64,000 nucleotides of DNA, taken from assembly GCA_020726505.1 (NCBI GenBank), contig JAHLEZ010000033.1, positions 1-64,000 of the forward strand, given 5' to 3'. The translations under genes and the position numbers were made by a program. Source of the DNA: Leptodontidium sp. MPI-SDFR-AT-0119. Taxonomy: Eukaryota; Ascomycota; Leotiomycetes; Helotiales; Leptodontidiaceae. Shown here one piece after another: positions 11,436 through 21,549 of the stretch (its first letter is position 1; the number at the start of each line of letters is the position of its first letter). The notes under the pieces are model-generated. The model worked only from the letters and a program-made list of their open reading frames with translations. It was not told the origin of the DNA and searched no databases.

Positions 11436-14300
11436 ATGTTATTGCCTATAGTACCGCCCGCGGATTTCGACGATAATATTCTAGATATTCCTAATAATAA
11501 CAAAGCCCTTAATTTTATAGGCGAGCCTATAAATCTTTTCGACGAGCAAGAAGGCCTATTACCACGAGAAAATCAAGACTTAAAACTCCCGGACCTTATT
11601 AATTAATACGAGTTACTAGACTAACCTGACGATGTTTATTATTTAATATTAACCCTTTTAAGAATAATTTAGGGAGGGATTCTAAGGTGTAATAAAAGGT
11701 AACATGAGCTGAATGCCATGCGCCATAAGCGTAGAGCTAATAGCAATCACTATACTCTAGACGCCACGTATAAGGTAGTTTACTAGTTTTTAAAAATGAC
11801 TACCAGGCTTAAAAATACGCTTTTTCGTAGTAATTAAGGGGTAAGTAAGAAGCTCTTTGTCTTACCGGCTTTGTATATCGAAAAGCTTATAACAAGAATA
11901 ACAGACACGTCGTTACTAGCGAAGAACATTTGTCTTAAGTTAAAAGAAGTCGCGTAAATATTTATTTTAATAAATAGTAATATCGACAGCACAAGGGCTT
12001 TATTAATATCTCTCGCAGTTATTTGATACAAGTTCTTTTACTGTTTATTATATTAGTACGTACGGGGGATTACAAGTAATATTAAGATCGAGCGAACGTT
12101 TATATATTTATACGACAAATTCACTCGTGAATTAAAGGAAGCAACGATATAACTTCGACATATTCCACACTTATATATCGGTAGTATTATAAGTATTTAT
12201 AATTTTGCCGTTTATATATTCTTCCTTAACCTTTATAATCCAGATAGTACTTAGACTAAGGGGTTAATGAATAAATAATTGGTTCACTTCTTTAATTATG
12301 TTATAATAAAGAGTATTTTTGCCTAGGCTTATGATGTAGTTACTTAATATATGCCACTTACTTGGCTTATTACTTAGTTAAACGCTGGAGCAAAGGCAAG
12401 CGAGATATAGTCTAAAAAAGAGGATTCGAAAACGAAGTAGCACTGAACTTACTTAATTTAAGCGAAATATCTCGAAGTAATTTGGACAATAATCTTAAAT
12501 ATCACATCTAAGGACAGTTTTAAGGACTTCGTTAACCCTTTTTTATATATTACAAGTAAAGGATATAAGTTGTAGTTTTAAGGTCAGGAATCTTTCTTAG
12601 CGGTTATTATAAACTATTATAATAAGCTAAATACTATATTTAATTAAGAGTTCTTATTATACGAGGATTTCTTTATTAATGTCGTAATTAAAATCTGCCC
12701 TAGCGCTCCTGCTATAAGTGGGAACGATTATAGGGAAGCTCAGGTTTATTTATAAAAGCAATATTGCTTAAAGAAACTTCTGAAGAACTTATACCCCGAA
12801 GGGCCCTTAGGCGTAACGGAATACTATAACGTTAAGTTCTTAGCCGAGGTGTGTAATATAACATATAAACTAGCTAAAGGTTCTTAGATTTATAAAGCTA
12901 AATTAAAGTACTTGTAGTGTTATATAGTTAAGAAGGAAATTTACGACGTAAGAATAGTTTATCCCTTTAGTAACCCTAGCCTTTTAGAGCTTTATCTTGA
13001 TTAAGTCACTTGGCTCTTTGTTATCTTAAATAGGAAACTTACGGGAAAGAAGGAGCAAGCGACGATTAAGAATAATTACACGAATAATAAGACACGATTT
13101 ATAACTAGTTATAAGGCGGCTTGTGGCCGGGCAAAGTCGCTCTAGCTAAAGGCTCGACTACTTAGTACTGTTTTCTTGGTCTGTTTTAATAAAATCTGGA
13201 CGAAGGCGATCAAGGACCAAGAAGATGTTATGTTCTGTTAATAGTTACAAACCCCGCCTTTCGCATAAGCGATTACGTCTCCGCGGTACTACGACTTTAT
13301 AGTGGGTAATATTAAGAAGTTTTATAAGTTATTTAAGGTAATTACTATAACCGCCCTAAGTGACGGGATTAGTAAAGGTCGAAGTTACTTGCTTTACGCC
13401 CTCTTAAAATGCCTATAACACTTCTTTACCTAAGGGGTGTTATATAAGGTAAGAACCCTTTAGTATAACTAGTATTAAGGGCAAGATGGGACTTTGCGCC
13501 GTGGGTTAGGATTCGAGTTAACCTTAACTTAGACGGGCTACGCCTGGTTCCTGCCGGTCGTTAATTAGGCGCGCCTTAAAATACGGGAGGATATCTAGCC
13601 TAATTTTTTAATAGTATCCGGAAATGTCTTAGGGCTCGATTAAAAGACACGCGAAGTAAGGCGAGTTGCCTAGGAGCTTAATAATGTCCTAAAGCTGCTC
13701 CTAGAGGCCGTGGGGCACTTACACTTAGAGAAGGTCTTAAATTTGTTAAATTATTTGTGTTTTTAAAGGTATTGACAAGTTGTCCTTTAGGCACTAATAA
13801 AGGAAGGGAATTTAGAACAACTAGAGATATAGAGCAAGATCGAAGATAACGATATTACCTTTTATTATAATAACTTAGTATAATACTTTTAGGCTCCTTT
13901 ACATTTATGTATTTCTAATAAGATAAAGATTAAGGATCCGCGGATAATGTTCGATTATTTATAGTTATCTAGTCTAGGTTATAATCGTAAACATTTCAAT
14001 AACAAGCAGTACCGAGTAATGTATTAAAAGGTAAATACCGCTTTAAACTCGCACCTAAAGATTTAAAAGGAATAGCAGCACAACTTCTTTATTAACTTCT
14101 TTTTATTTTATTAAATAATTCCGCTGCCGGATGGAAATAAGACTTTAATCTCGACGGCAAAGGACACTAGTAGGCGGATTTGGTGGTCGGTGGTATAAGA
14201 CGGCTTATCCTAGTAGGGGAAGGGTGTATACAGGCCGGGGAGTATCCCACGGTACCCTACCGAGCTCTTTATGTCAAAAGAGCGAATACTTAGGAGTATA
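11436..14300 (+). pseudogene. Large degraded ORF of about 950 codons, unknown protein
   Basis: From ATG 11,436 to about 14,300 one frame holds for roughly 950 codons. I found stops at TAG/TAA positions and one TGA near 12,026. The start is acidic (for example PPADFDDNILDIPNNNKALN), and the rest reads as a long globular protein with pieces such as DKFTRELKEA (near 12,120), VWTIILNITSKDSFKDFV (near 12,480) and LSSLGYNRKHFNNKQYRVMY (near 13,970). The frame ends at palindrome 8. Size and position make it the largest gene relic of the island. I do not recognise the family, and it shows no obvious polymerase, helicase or integrase motif. Confidence 0.45.
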
Positions 14301-14313
14301 TAAACATAAGGGG

Positions 14314-14337
14314 TTTTAGTATACTAGTATATTAAAA
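14314..14337. repeat. Island palindrome 8 between convergent relics
   Basis: Arms TTTTAGTATA and TATATTAAAA, spacer CTAG. Unlike most copies it lies between the 3' ends of a plus-strand relic (ending near 14,300) and a minus-strand relic (ending near 14,644), so a purely promoter role does not explain all copies. Confidence 0.6.
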
Positions 14338-14639
14338 GAATTAGTAATTATTTTTTATTAGGGATCTTGTTTATATAAAAATACTACTTGTAACTATCTA
14401 TCCCGAAAGTAATTAGTGACTATTAATCTGTTATTACGTCCTGACTTAGTTGGTGACTACTCTTGTGTTATTACCCCCAGACTCAGCTAATGACTAATAA
14501 TTTGTCATGCCTTCTTAATCTAGGTTATGACTACTAATCTGTCATCACTTCCTGACTTAGTTAATGACCGATAATTTGACATGAGGCAATCTGATTACTA
14601 GTTCTATATATAATACTATACTACTTAACTACTCATCTA

Positions 14640-15560
14640 GTACTACTCAGTCTCCTGAACCTCTATCTGCTCGTCGCTGTCTTGAACTACGGCATTATCC
14701 TGGTCCTGGCTTACCTTATTGTCTTTATCCTCACTTTTACCTTCCTCGCTCTCTTTATCCTCCTTATTCTCACTTTTACCCTCCTCGCTCTCTTTATCCT
14801 CCCTATTATTACTTCCCTTTGCCTTGCTCGCCTAGCTATATACTTCCTTACTTTCCTCTTCCTCGCTCGCTTAATTATATACCTCTTCACTTTCCTTTTC
14901 CTCGCTCGCCTAGTTATGTACCTTCTTATTACTTTTTTCCTTGCTCGCCTTGTTATTCTCGTCCTCGTTACCCTCTTCCTCACTCGCCTTATTAGTCGTA
15001 TACTCACTTCCCTTGTTATCTTCCTGCTCTAAAACATGATTTCCTTGCTTATTAATATCTTCCTTTAACTCCTCCTTACTATTTATGCTTGTATCCTTTA
15101 ATTCTTTACCCTCGCCTTTTATTTAGTCCTCCGTACCTTATTATTCCGGTATATTATCCTCTTCCTTTAACTTATTACCTTCATCTTCGTCTTACTCCGC
15201 GCCTTAGTCTCGTAACTTAGGTACCGACGGTCGGTTTATCGCTTTATCTTTTACTATATTTAAAGCCTTAAGTGTGGCTTCTAGGAAATGCTTTATAATA
15301 AAAGCCTTTACCTAGTCGGTATATTTCAAGAGCCCCTTGTTTCTACGAAGGTTCTAAAGGTAAGCCGATTTAATTGCCGCCTTAATCTTTCGACGCAAAG
15401 GCTTTTACTTTATGCCTTCCTTTAGGGTGTTTAACTATAACTTAACGACATAGTTTAGTTTATTTTCGTTATCTCCTTCTTTATTCTTATCTAAGGCGTA
15501 GACTATTCCTATCGTCGCCCCTTAGATATTTTAGTATATGTAAAAAGAATTACTATATAA
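14640..15560 (-). pseudogene. Degraded ORF with acidic repetitive C-terminus
   Basis: The minus strand reads as a protein with a basic-helical part (about 15,250-15,560) containing RRNKGLLKYTD and KAFIIKHFLEATLKALNIVK. It is followed by a long Glu/Lys/Ser-rich tail (about 14,650-15,230). The tail contains imperfect repeats such as ASEEKESEEVYN and EDKESEEGKSE and ends EVQETE before TAG. Stops are TAG/TAA at Gln-like positions. The two long open readings here, a plus-strand hydrophobic one (14,682-15,032) and a minus-strand Arg-rich one (14,711-15,007), are other frames of the same repeats. No family is recognised. Confidence 0.4.
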
Positions 15561-15619
15561 AATTCTGGCTGTGATTGTGAAGGTTACGTGAATTAACTTT
15601 AGAGGGAGGAAAAGGACGT

Positions 15620-16575
15620 GGCTTAAAGTTTAACGGATTACTATAAGATTATACAATTTAGCGGTAAGGGATTAGAAGTTATAGTCCGGTTTAAGGAGGA
15701 GGGAGACGTTAGCTTTAGTATATAGTACGACGAACTAAATCTTTTTATATTATCCCGCGAGAGCTGCGAGCCTAGCGTGACCTGTGTCGATGTGGTACTT
15801 AATTAATTGATTAGCAAAGACAATATTGGCTGTATATTCGGAAGCGGCTTTAGCGTTTATAATAGTACGGCCAAGTTTAGAGGGGAGCCTTAGTTCGAAG
15901 TCTGTCGGGGGTAAAGGGAAATCGATGACACCCGAGATGTCACTGAAGGTCTTAGGCGGTTGACCGATCCCTCTAAATAATATTTCGGCAACGATCTTCT
16001 AGGTGACTTAGTCCTTAGTTTAGTCATTTTCGTTATAATTAACGATTACATTAATAAGGGTTTCTTGATTTAGGTCCTTGTATATAAGATCTCACAGCTA
16101 GTTAGACGTCGGAACTTGGCCTTTATAGTAAGCCTTTATAAGGATCATCTTAGGTGTGCCGGAATTAAAAGATACCTTGTCGCTTAGTTTTTCACCGCTA
16201 ATAACGTATATCGCGCGTTGGACCGCCCTTTGCACGCCGGAGTGAGTTTTGAGGATGCTCTGTAGCGCGGTTGGCAATAATGCCCTAAGACGGTTAGTAT
16301 AAGATAAGGAAGGAGGGTTGAAAAAGCATACTATTTAGCCTTCGCCGCCCGAACTCTTTGTTAGGAAAGCTTGTTCCTTTCTTTCCGCTCCGTATCTTTT
16401 ATTATGATATTCGCTTTACTCTTCTTTCGCCCTTTCTTCGGAGCTTTCTTACTCTTATCGCCTAAGGTTTCGGTCTCGGTCGCGCGTTTACGTTTCGTAA
16501 CGATCTTGCGGGGTGGGATTAGCTGTTTCGAGCTGTTACTTTGCGTCTTGAGATTATGAGATACTATAGTTATGG
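15620..16575 (-). pseudogene. Degraded ORF with basic N-terminus, unknown protein
   Basis: Just inside palindrome 9 the minus strand encodes a strongly basic N-terminal segment (about 16,370-16,540), for example TKRKRATETE and KKAPKKGRKKSKAN, which could act as a nuclear or nucleic-acid-binding tail. The frame continues with TAG/TAA stops toward 15,620. It may be one gene with the acidic relic to its left, joined by an intron or frameshift, because the readable frame changes near 15,560. No family is recognised. Confidence 0.35.
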
Positions 16576-16622
16576 TATTTATTAAGTGGGCGATAGGGTT
16601 TGGTTATGTTATAAGTTAAATA

Positions 16623-16646
16623 TTTTAGTATACTAGTATATTAAAA
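16623..16646 (-). promoter_or_regulatory. Island palindrome 9
   Basis: Arms TTTTAGTATA and TATATTAAAA, spacer CTAG. On the minus strand a GC-rich stretch (about 16,650-16,690, containing GGCCCGTGCGCGCG) precedes it and the basic relic follows within about 60 bp, repeating the box-palindrome-gene order. Confidence 0.5.
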
Positions 16647-16859
16647 CAAATAGTTGCCGGCCAACGCGCGCGCACGGGCCAGCCCACCTTAAGATGCGTT
16701 ACTTTTGCGCCACTAACTAAACAGCCAAAACAAACAAAGTAGGGTCGTCCTTCTTTTGTTAATAAAGACATCATCTACACTTACATAAAATAGTAGACGT
16801 AGCGCGCGATTAGATCACTCGGGGAGTATTAAAGTAAGTTACTTAGAAAAGGAATGCGC

Positions 16860-17800
16860 TTTTACTAATTTAACTTAGTAATATCTTCAGCGATGCCTTA
16901 TATAACACGTCAGCGATCTCCGAAGGCTAGTCCTTAATTTGCCAGTGCTTAAAGGTCAAACTGGTTCTAGACGTGTCAACTATTATAATAGCAAGATATA
17001 CTATTGTCTTAAGTGATATTAATAACTCAGTAAAGTACATAGTACTAATTAGTAGGTTGCCTTACATAGAAGTTGAGTATATACTAATCTGTCGTTAAGG
17101 GTACGATCTAAGAGAGTTGTTTAAGACGGGAAGTTGAAGGAAGGTTCTATAGTGTAGTTAAAGGGATACCGGGCTGACTTTATTAATGACTTGAGGTTTA
17201 TAATTACTCGTACTTGATTTGAGATTGTTTACTAACTTTAGTAGAATCTTAATAGTTTTTGATTTCGACGTCCTCGAGGGCCTAAGCGAAGTCGAGAAGA
17301 TTAGTTAACCTATTACACTTACTACGATCCGACCTGCGAAGCCAAAGGGCCTTAATCCTAATCTTTTCTAAAGCGAATCCTCCTCTTCGAACCCTCCCTT
17401 CCGCGCGAATATATCTCTTATTAAACTACTGTCGCCTTATACTCTTAAGTGGATTATTAAAGCTCGCGTAGTTTACAAGTCAAAGATTAGGTATTTCGAG
17501 ACTATAGACTAGAAGGTGTTTAATCTTAAGCTCGTGGACGAGAGTAAGGAGATTAAGGTCAAGGTTAACACTACGCGCTACGACGAGTTCTACGAAAAGC
17601 TTTAAGTAGGCTCTATATATTATATCGCGACTCTTTGCTAATTTTCTTAGGTAGTCAATGAAGCGCTAAGTAAAATAAACAGAGCACTAAGCGAGTCGAC
17701 TAGGGCTAAGTTATATACTTACTAGCTTATTTTCAAGCACGATACACTGGTGGAAAAGGCGGATGACGACTAACAAGCTGCTTCGGTTTAATAAGGGGTT
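16860..17800 (+). pseudogene. RPA70-like single-strand DNA-binding protein, degraded
   Basis: Codons in phase with 17,261 give a clear match to the large subunit of replication protein A, the eukaryotic ssDNA-binding complex. The N-terminal OB fold ends in RILIVFDFDVLEGLSEVEK (about 17,243-17,299), a hallmark of RPA1N. The second fold (about 17,430-17,770) contains KWIIKARVVYKSKIRYFE, VFNLKLVDESKEIKVKV, GSIYYI and DTLVEKADDD, matching the order of motifs in RPA DNA-binding domain A. About ten in-frame stops are all TAG/TAA at Gln- or Trp-compatible sites. I see no DBD-B or zinc-ribbon DBD-C downstream, so the protein was short or is truncated. It could be an element-borne RPA (RPA-like genes are carried by some plant and animal Helitrons) or a RIP-killed duplicate of the host gene. 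Confidence 0.72.
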
Positions 17801-17929
17801 AGTTAGCTTAGCTTAAATGGCTTCTCGGCTTATATATATACTATAAGGAATTAGACCAGTGATAGGGCATACTCTTAGAGGGTGGGAGGCTTGTGGGAAA
17901 GTAGGAGGTGAGTAGTTTGTATATAAATA

Positions 17930-18700
17930 GTTATATCCGTGGGTTTGGTTCGAGGATCACAAATACAAATGTTACGGACTTATATACACACCGAAATTGC
18001 CTTAAATATAATTGCCTTCTTATTTAACTAGCGTATTAACGTTCTTTATTATAAATTGCCTAGGTATAAGAGTGGCTTAATCTTTGTAATCTTCGCTAAT
18101 AGTATGTTCTTTACTATAGTGTTTGCTGTAGATGTAGTGGTTAGGGGGTTGGCCGGAGTCTGTGTTGATAGTTACTAAGAACTTAACGCGGGAGGCTTAG
18201 TAAGAGAAGGAGAAGACTATAATATCGTTAAAGAAGCCGGAGGTTTAGTGAGGGAAGGAGAAGATTTTAGTGTTAATAAAGAGGCAGGGGTTTTTAAAAG
18301 GTAAGGGGCCGGTTTTAATATAAGGGTTATAACTAAGGTCTCGGTAAGAAGAGGACTTGGGTTCGCCGGGGTTAAGGAAGCCGGGGCTTTGAGGAGCGAG
18401 GGTAGGGAGACTGATGTTAAAGAGGGAGAGGAAGAAGAGGTATAGCTAATAGAAGTCAACTCTAAATTCTAATAGACAGGGGGGTGTTGTACTGTTCTTG
18501 TTAAGCGACGTCGAAGCTCGAGGAAGATTATTAACCTTAATACGCAACATTATATATATCGACTACGCTTTGTCTCATAAAGAGGTCCTCCGCTATATCC
18601 ACGAACTAAAGAGTATTAATATAAATAACACAAGTTGGGAGAGGAGGGGGCTTTTACTGCTACTCGGAGCGATTCGACTGATAGTTTGAATCCTATCGTG
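17930..18700 (+). pseudogene. Degraded continuation after the RPA-like domains
   Basis: Plus-strand readings remain partly protein-like, including a Gly/Glu/Lys segment with two 48-bp imperfect repeats starting at 18,191 and 18,239 (unit reading GGLVREGED). The minus-strand Ser/Pro-rich ORF at 18,217-18,459 is the complement of this low-complexity stretch. Whether this belongs to the RPA-like gene is unclear. Confidence 0.25.
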
Positions 18701-18833
18701 GGTGAGTGTAGACGCTAGCTAATAAAGGGTGAATAAAATGGTAATGTGCTGGGAAGCGCGTTATTTATATATAACGGGATTTTAATAGCTTAGGCACAGG
18801 CGTTCTTACGACAACAAGGCAAGGGGAGGAATG

Positions 18834-18916
18834 TTTTAGTATACTAGCACGCTAAAACAATAAACTCTTAACATTAAGGTAAGGGAGGAATATTTTAGTA
18901 TACTAATATGCTAAAA
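18834..18916. repeat. Palindromes 10 and 11, tandem copies 59 bp apart
   Basis: Palindrome 10 (18,834-18,857, arms TTTTAGTATA and CACGCTAAAA) and palindrome 11 (18,893-18,916, arms TTTTAGTATA and TATGCTAAAA). The flanks are duplicated too: both are preceded by GGAGGAAT or GGAGGAATA and followed by AATA-ACTCT-like sequence, so the whole 59-bp unit is a direct repeat. Confidence 0.7.
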
Positions 18917-19089
18917 TAATAGACTCTATTTATATAATATGTAACTGGAAACTTGTTATATATAAAGACCGCGGATAGGGGAAGGTTTTGTACTAGTGAT
19001 TAGAATCTTGTTATTAAGGCGATAACCGATAATTGGTCATTACGGAAAATTATACTATTAGGAAAACTTAGGAACTTGTGTAATACTAT

Positions 19090-20200
19090 TATATACTTCT
19101 TTTTAATAAAAATTCAATACACTTTCCTAATTGCCCTCTTCCTTGCTTAGAATAGCCTACTATAGTATGTCCGCAATCCCGAGATACCCGAGTATTGTTT
19201 AGCTACCTCCGACTTCACAAGCATCCCTCTAACCTTAGGAGGGCTCGCAGACTTCTTAAAGGCCTTTTTTTATATTAGCTGTAATTAGTCTACTGCCTCG
19301 GTCTTGTTCCGTCTCTAAATAGACTGCTCCGCTTTATTAATAACAAATAATAATTGCTTTAGGCCCTTAAACTATAATAACTTCTGTAAGAACTTATCGC
19401 GATTCCGCTTAAACTTCTACTTTGCCCTGATCTTGCCTACCTTATAAGAGAAGTATGCCTGGAATAGTAACTCTAACTTAATTAGTCCTTTTGTTAAGTT
19501 CGTATTTATATTATTTATAAGGGACAAGAATTCTCTATAAGATCTTGCTATTAATCTTAAGGTGTCTTTATTTATCTATAAATAAGTACTATAGTGAATA
19601 TAATTAGTATTTTTATATACCTCCACGTATACGACTCGGCTGCGCTCATAGAGGGTTAATAGTGTAGGCTTCTTGAGTATAATATATTCGGACACGACCT
19701 TACTAGTTTTGGAGGAGGGGTCGGCACATCGAATTCGGACAGTGTTAATGGCATCTTGGCTAGCCTCCTTTTATATTTAGATTTAAAGCTTAGCGGGGAG
19801 GAGCGGAAAGAATATAAAGGTTTAATCTAATATATTGTTTAGGTACATAAGATTAATGTAGTAGAGGATAGTTTCGTCGCCGAGGATCTCGCCTTAAGAT
19901 AAGGCCTTGCGGAGGAGAGGAGAAATAAGTCGAGACACGGGGGAAGAAAGTCTAAAAGAATTAGCAAATAGTCTATAGTAAGGCAGCGGCTAAAACGTAT
20001 AAGGGCTGGCTAGACGCCTGCTTGGCTGTTTTGCGACGACGAGGTATATTAGCGGGGTTTGGATTGAGGCTAATAAGTTAGTCTTTCTCACTACTAGTTA
20101 GATCGAAGCTCGGCTTATAAGTATATTTAGGTTTTTGTTATTCTTAGTAAAGAGTAGAATTAGTGTATTAACGCGGTTTGGTTTTGGTTAGCAGAATGCG
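19090..20200 (-). pseudogene. Degraded minus-strand ORF, unknown protein
   Basis: The minus strand reads as a charged helical protein with TAG/TAA stops only, for example LTLYERSRVVYVEVYKNTNY (about 19,600-19,660) and KLELLFQAYFSYKVGKIRAK (about 19,430-19,490). It begins a short distance inside palindrome 12. A second frame is also partly readable, so the assignment is uncertain. No family is recognised. Confidence 0.3.
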
Positions 20201-20244
20201 GGTCGAGGATTTTGGTGATGTTAATATAAGTTTAAGGGAAATTA

Positions 20245-20338
20245 TTTTAGTATACTAGTATGCTGAAAGGTAGGTGGGCGCTAGGGGGGCGACGCGGGGG
20301 TCCGTGCGCGATTGTTTTGGTATATTGTTATGCCAAAA
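20245..20338. promoter_or_regulatory. Divergent module: palindromes 12 and 13 with GC box
   Basis: Palindrome 12 (20,245-20,268, right arm TATGCTGAAA) and palindrome 13 (20,315-20,338, arms TTTTGGTATA and TATGCCAAAA) flank a 46-bp GC-rich core that contains GACGCGGGGGTCCGTGCGCG (20,291-20,310). The architecture repeats that at 2111-2214. No palindrome copy is found to the right of this point, so it may mark the island's edge. Confidence 0.5.
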
Positions 20339-20459
20339 TAATGCGGCCGGCGCGTTGTCCCTATAACCGCGGCGCGGGGAAAACACAAGGAATGCCTGAG
20401 GAACTACTGCAGATTAATAGAACTCTAGCGTACGTAGGGCCTAAATACTACTACTTATT

Positions 20460-21530
20460 TAACTAGTAAACGCAATCTTATTTACTAACTCCTTATGTTA
20501 TCTTTAAGTACTTTTATTCTTTCTCTTTTATAATTAATATATCTAAAAGAATGCCTTACTTTACGAGAAAAGATATATTCATAATTATTAAAGCTCGCGT
20601 TATATCGCCTTCCTTAATCTTTATAATAATATCTTCCTCACCTTTTTTACTATTATTCTTTTTAGAGTGTTCTTTAAGACTACTTCTTAGCTAGCCTTTA
20701 ATCTTATCTCTTATTACTTAATTATATAAATACCTCGAAAATTAAATTAATTAAATCTACGAAATATTTATATTTATCTCGTATTAGACTAAACAAGCCT
20801 ATCCATATTATAAATATCTTTCTTACTATTATTAATACTTAAAATAATTTATATAATATTTAAATTAACAGAAAGGAAATAACAGGTTCACTTTATTATA
20901 ATATTAAGTATAAGAAAATAATAATAATAAGGACGATTTACGTAATTATAAAAAACGAACATATTTAAGGTGTATAAATTTACAAGAATAAAAAAATAAT
21001 AATCGATTATTTATACCTCTTTAGTTCGAGGTTTTTTCTTTACTTAATTATAAAGTGTAAAAATATAAGAGACATTACTTTAATTTTAATCTTTTTAATA
21101 ATAATTAATTATTAATTTTTCGACTTATTTATAACCTTAATTTTATACGTATATTAATATAATAAATTTCTAATTAAAGTTTTAAAAAGTAAACGTCAAA
21201 TTAAGTAATATAAGTCTCTTAAAATAACTTACGTTATTTACGTTATCTTTAAAAAGATAAATATAGTTAATTATAAAATAATTTAAACTATATATAATAA
21301 ATTAATATAACTTAAGACTAAGAAAAAATTCCTATAAGATATGAAACTATAATAAATACGAATATTAAGAATACAAAAATTAATTTATAATAAAAATAAT
21401 AACTTAATTAAAAGTTAATAATTTGTCTAATTTTAAGATAAATAGAAATCATAAAGTAATTAAGGTTATTAATTAAAGGAAAATAATAATAGTTCGAATA
21501 ATAAAATATTTATTATCTTAATATTAAGGT
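20460..21530. other. Very AT-rich gap
   Basis: Extremely AT-rich sequence with no convincing ORF. A minus-strand reading near 20,580-20,760 is faintly protein-like but too degraded to support a call. Confidence 0.4.
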
Positions 21531-21549
21531 TATTATTAATAATACTTAA

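Larger units (their letters stand above)
1..20460. other. RIP-degraded multi-gene island with recurrent palindromes
   Basis: The whole stretch is AT-rich with very little CpA and contains no intact gene. Several long regions read as protein-like sequence on one strand if TAG and TAA are taken as former Gln codons, which is the expected result of RIP. These regions are separated by thirteen copies of a 24-bp palindrome that I do not find again after 20.4 kb. The confinement of the palindrome to this stretch is the main reason to treat it as one unit. Only one reading (RPA-like, about 16.86-17.80 kb) could be given a family. Open regions read through TAG/TAA are weak evidence on their own, because RIP also removes TGA, so the unnamed relics carry low confidence. 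Confidence 0.6.

Noticed and set aside
14711..15007. Minus-strand Arg/Lys-rich ORF of 98 codons.
   Set aside because: Another frame of the same acidic repeat. The Glu-rich frame continues on both sides into protein-like sequence and ends at a natural stop.
14682..15032. Plus-strand hydrophobic ORF resembling a multi-pass membrane protein.
   Set aside because: It is the complement of Glu/Lys-rich repeats on the minus strand; Glu and Lys codons read backwards give Leu, Phe and Ile.
630..20338. Palindromes as terminal repeats of a simple MITE.
   Set aside because: The distances between copies vary from about 35 bp to 4.3 kb, with different sequence between them and no constant flanking duplication, so no single short element explains them.
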